Below, in pieces: positions 4,633-5,368 of a DNA stretch of 5,368 nucleotides; position 1 is the stretch's first letter, and each line of letters begins with the position of its first letter. The stretch covers positions 1 to 5,368 of the forward strand of contig JABMMT010000073.1 of NCBI GenBank assembly GCA_013205155.1. The letters are read 5' to 3'. A model generated the notes under the pieces. That model was not told the origin of the DNA and made no database searches. It saw only the letters and a program-made list of their open reading frames with translations. The translations under genes were made by a program, and so were the position numbers. The stretch comes from Betaproteobacteria bacterium. Lineage in GTDB: Bacteria > Pseudomonadota > Gammaproteobacteria > Burkholderiales > Burkholderiaceae.

Positions 4633-5368
4633 ATGAAAAAATACTTAGCTACATGGTGTGTCTTACTAGTCTGCCTTATCTTTGCTAATCATTCTTGGGC
4701 TCAAGAATGGCCCAAAGAACGCCCCATTAAAATCATTGTTCCTCAGGCTGCAGGCGGCACAAATGATATCGTCACTAGATTAATTGCCACAGAGCTTAGC
4801 AAATCATTAGGACAATCCATTATTGTTGAAAATAGGCCTGGCGCATCTGGTGCTATTGGAATGCAAGTCGCCGCATCATCGACTCCCGATGGATATACCT
4901 TTGCAGTTGCTTCTGACAGCATTGCCATCATGAGCGCAACCAAAGAATCCTTAACCTGGAGATTAGGCAGAGATTTGATTGGCGTTTCTTTACTAGGTGA
5001 TCAACCAATTGGTATAGCAGTATCCAGTCAGACCCCTTACCAAAGCTTGCAAGACCTCATCAATGCTGCAAAAAATAAGCCAGATTCACTTTCTTATGGA
5101 ACTTCAGGACAAGGAACAAATCAGCATTACATTGGTGAATGGCTGGCCAAGTCTGGTAACTTCAAATGGCTTCACGTGCCCTATAAAGGAGGAGGACAAG
5201 CGATTATTGACTTAACTGGTGGGACAACCCCGGCTGCAGTCCTTGGTTTTGCGCCCCTACTTTCTCAACAAAAAAAGGGGGGTATCAGAATTTTGGCGAT
5301 TACCAGCGCGCAAAGAAACGTCTCTGCACCAACTGTGCCAACACTTAGCGAGCTTGGCTTTAAAGACA
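4633..5368 (+). CDS. Bug-family (TctC) substrate-binding protein, cut by the window edge
   Basis: This is a second secreted periplasmic receptor of the tripartite tricarboxylate transporter type. The 245 codons present stay open to the window end; about 75-80 residues of the usual 320 are missing. A signal peptide covers residues 1-23 (MKKY start, hydrophobic LLVCLIF, SWA before QEWP); LLVC is a poor lipobox, so a soluble protein is expected. Family landmarks are IIVPQAAGGTNDIVTR (34-49), VENRPGASGAIG (65-76), PDGYTF (85-90), YGTSGQGTNQHY (155-166), VPYKGGGQ (182-189) and APTVPTLSELGF (232-243). The start has an AAGGTG ribosome site (4623-4628) four bases upstream. It follows the frnE-like gene by 23 bases, suggesting co-transcription. 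It is clearly diverged from the other Bug protein in the window, though both carry the GG[ST]ND form of the ligand loop. Ligand unknown. The coding sequence includes an A7-G6 run at 5270-5282. Confidence 0.93.
   Translation, partial: MKKYLATWCVLLVCLIFANHSWAQEWPKERPIKIIVPQAAGGTNDIVTRLIATELSKSLGQSIIVENRPGASGAIGMQVAASSTPDGYTFAVASDSIAIMSATKESLTWRLGRDLIGVSLLGDQPIGIAVSSQTPYQSLQDLINAAKNKPDSLSYGTSGQGTNQHYIGEWLAKSGNFKWLHVPYKGGGQAIIDLTGGTTPAAVLGFAPLLSQQKKGGIRILAITSAQRNVSAPTVPTLSELGFKD

Noticed and set aside
4633..4674. Lipoprotein signal (LLVC) in the second Bug protein
   Set aside because: Valine just before the cysteine is a poor lipobox, and a normal SWA cleavage site follows at residue 23.
4743..4943. 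66-codon minus-strand open frame
   Set aside because: Antisense to the second Bug receptor, whose plus-strand frame is clearly the coding one.

Overview
The window looks like a piece of a low-GC betaproteobacterial chromosome, most likely Burkholderiales and plausibly Polynucleobacter. The reasons are two Bug-type (TctC-family) periplasmic binding proteins within 5.4 kb, a family greatly expanded in Burkholderiales, together with AT-rich intergenic DNA and a GC content that looks like the low forties by eye (not computed). The genus is an inference. There is no RNA gene, CRISPR array, insertion sequence or prophage gene, and no gene-free stretch longer than about 185 bases.

Positions 1-3768 form a block read on the minus strand. 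In transcription order it holds azlC and azlD (a two-component branched-chain amino acid exporter overlapping by ATGA), a GntR/FCD regulator, a Bug solute receptor, and an enolase-superfamily (mandelate racemase group) enzyme whose C-terminal end lies outside the window. Regulator, receptor and enzyme read as a small acid-sugar or hydroxy-acid module: capture in the periplasm, dehydration or cycloisomerisation in the cytoplasm, and control by a substrate-sensing repressor. The membrane subunits of a tripartite tricarboxylate transporter (TctA/TctB) are not seen here.

Positions 3769-3952 are a divergent control region. It carries a candidate promoter for each direction and two inverted repeats, one a perfect 9-bp repeat.

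Positions 3953-5368 are read on the plus strand. A cytoplasmic DsbA/FrnE-like thioredoxin-fold protein with a CPWC motif is followed 23 bases later by a second Bug receptor, cut by the window edge. The short gap and the receptor's own Shine-Dalgarno suggest one transcript.

Every gene belongs to a known family and I see no clearly new system. The points most worth checking are the apparent Asp/His exchange in the FCD metal site, the structured divergent region with a possibly leaderless frnE-like gene, the uncertain azlC start with a hairpin over a strong Shine-Dalgarno, and the unexplained pairing of an FrnE-like protein with a Bug receptor.
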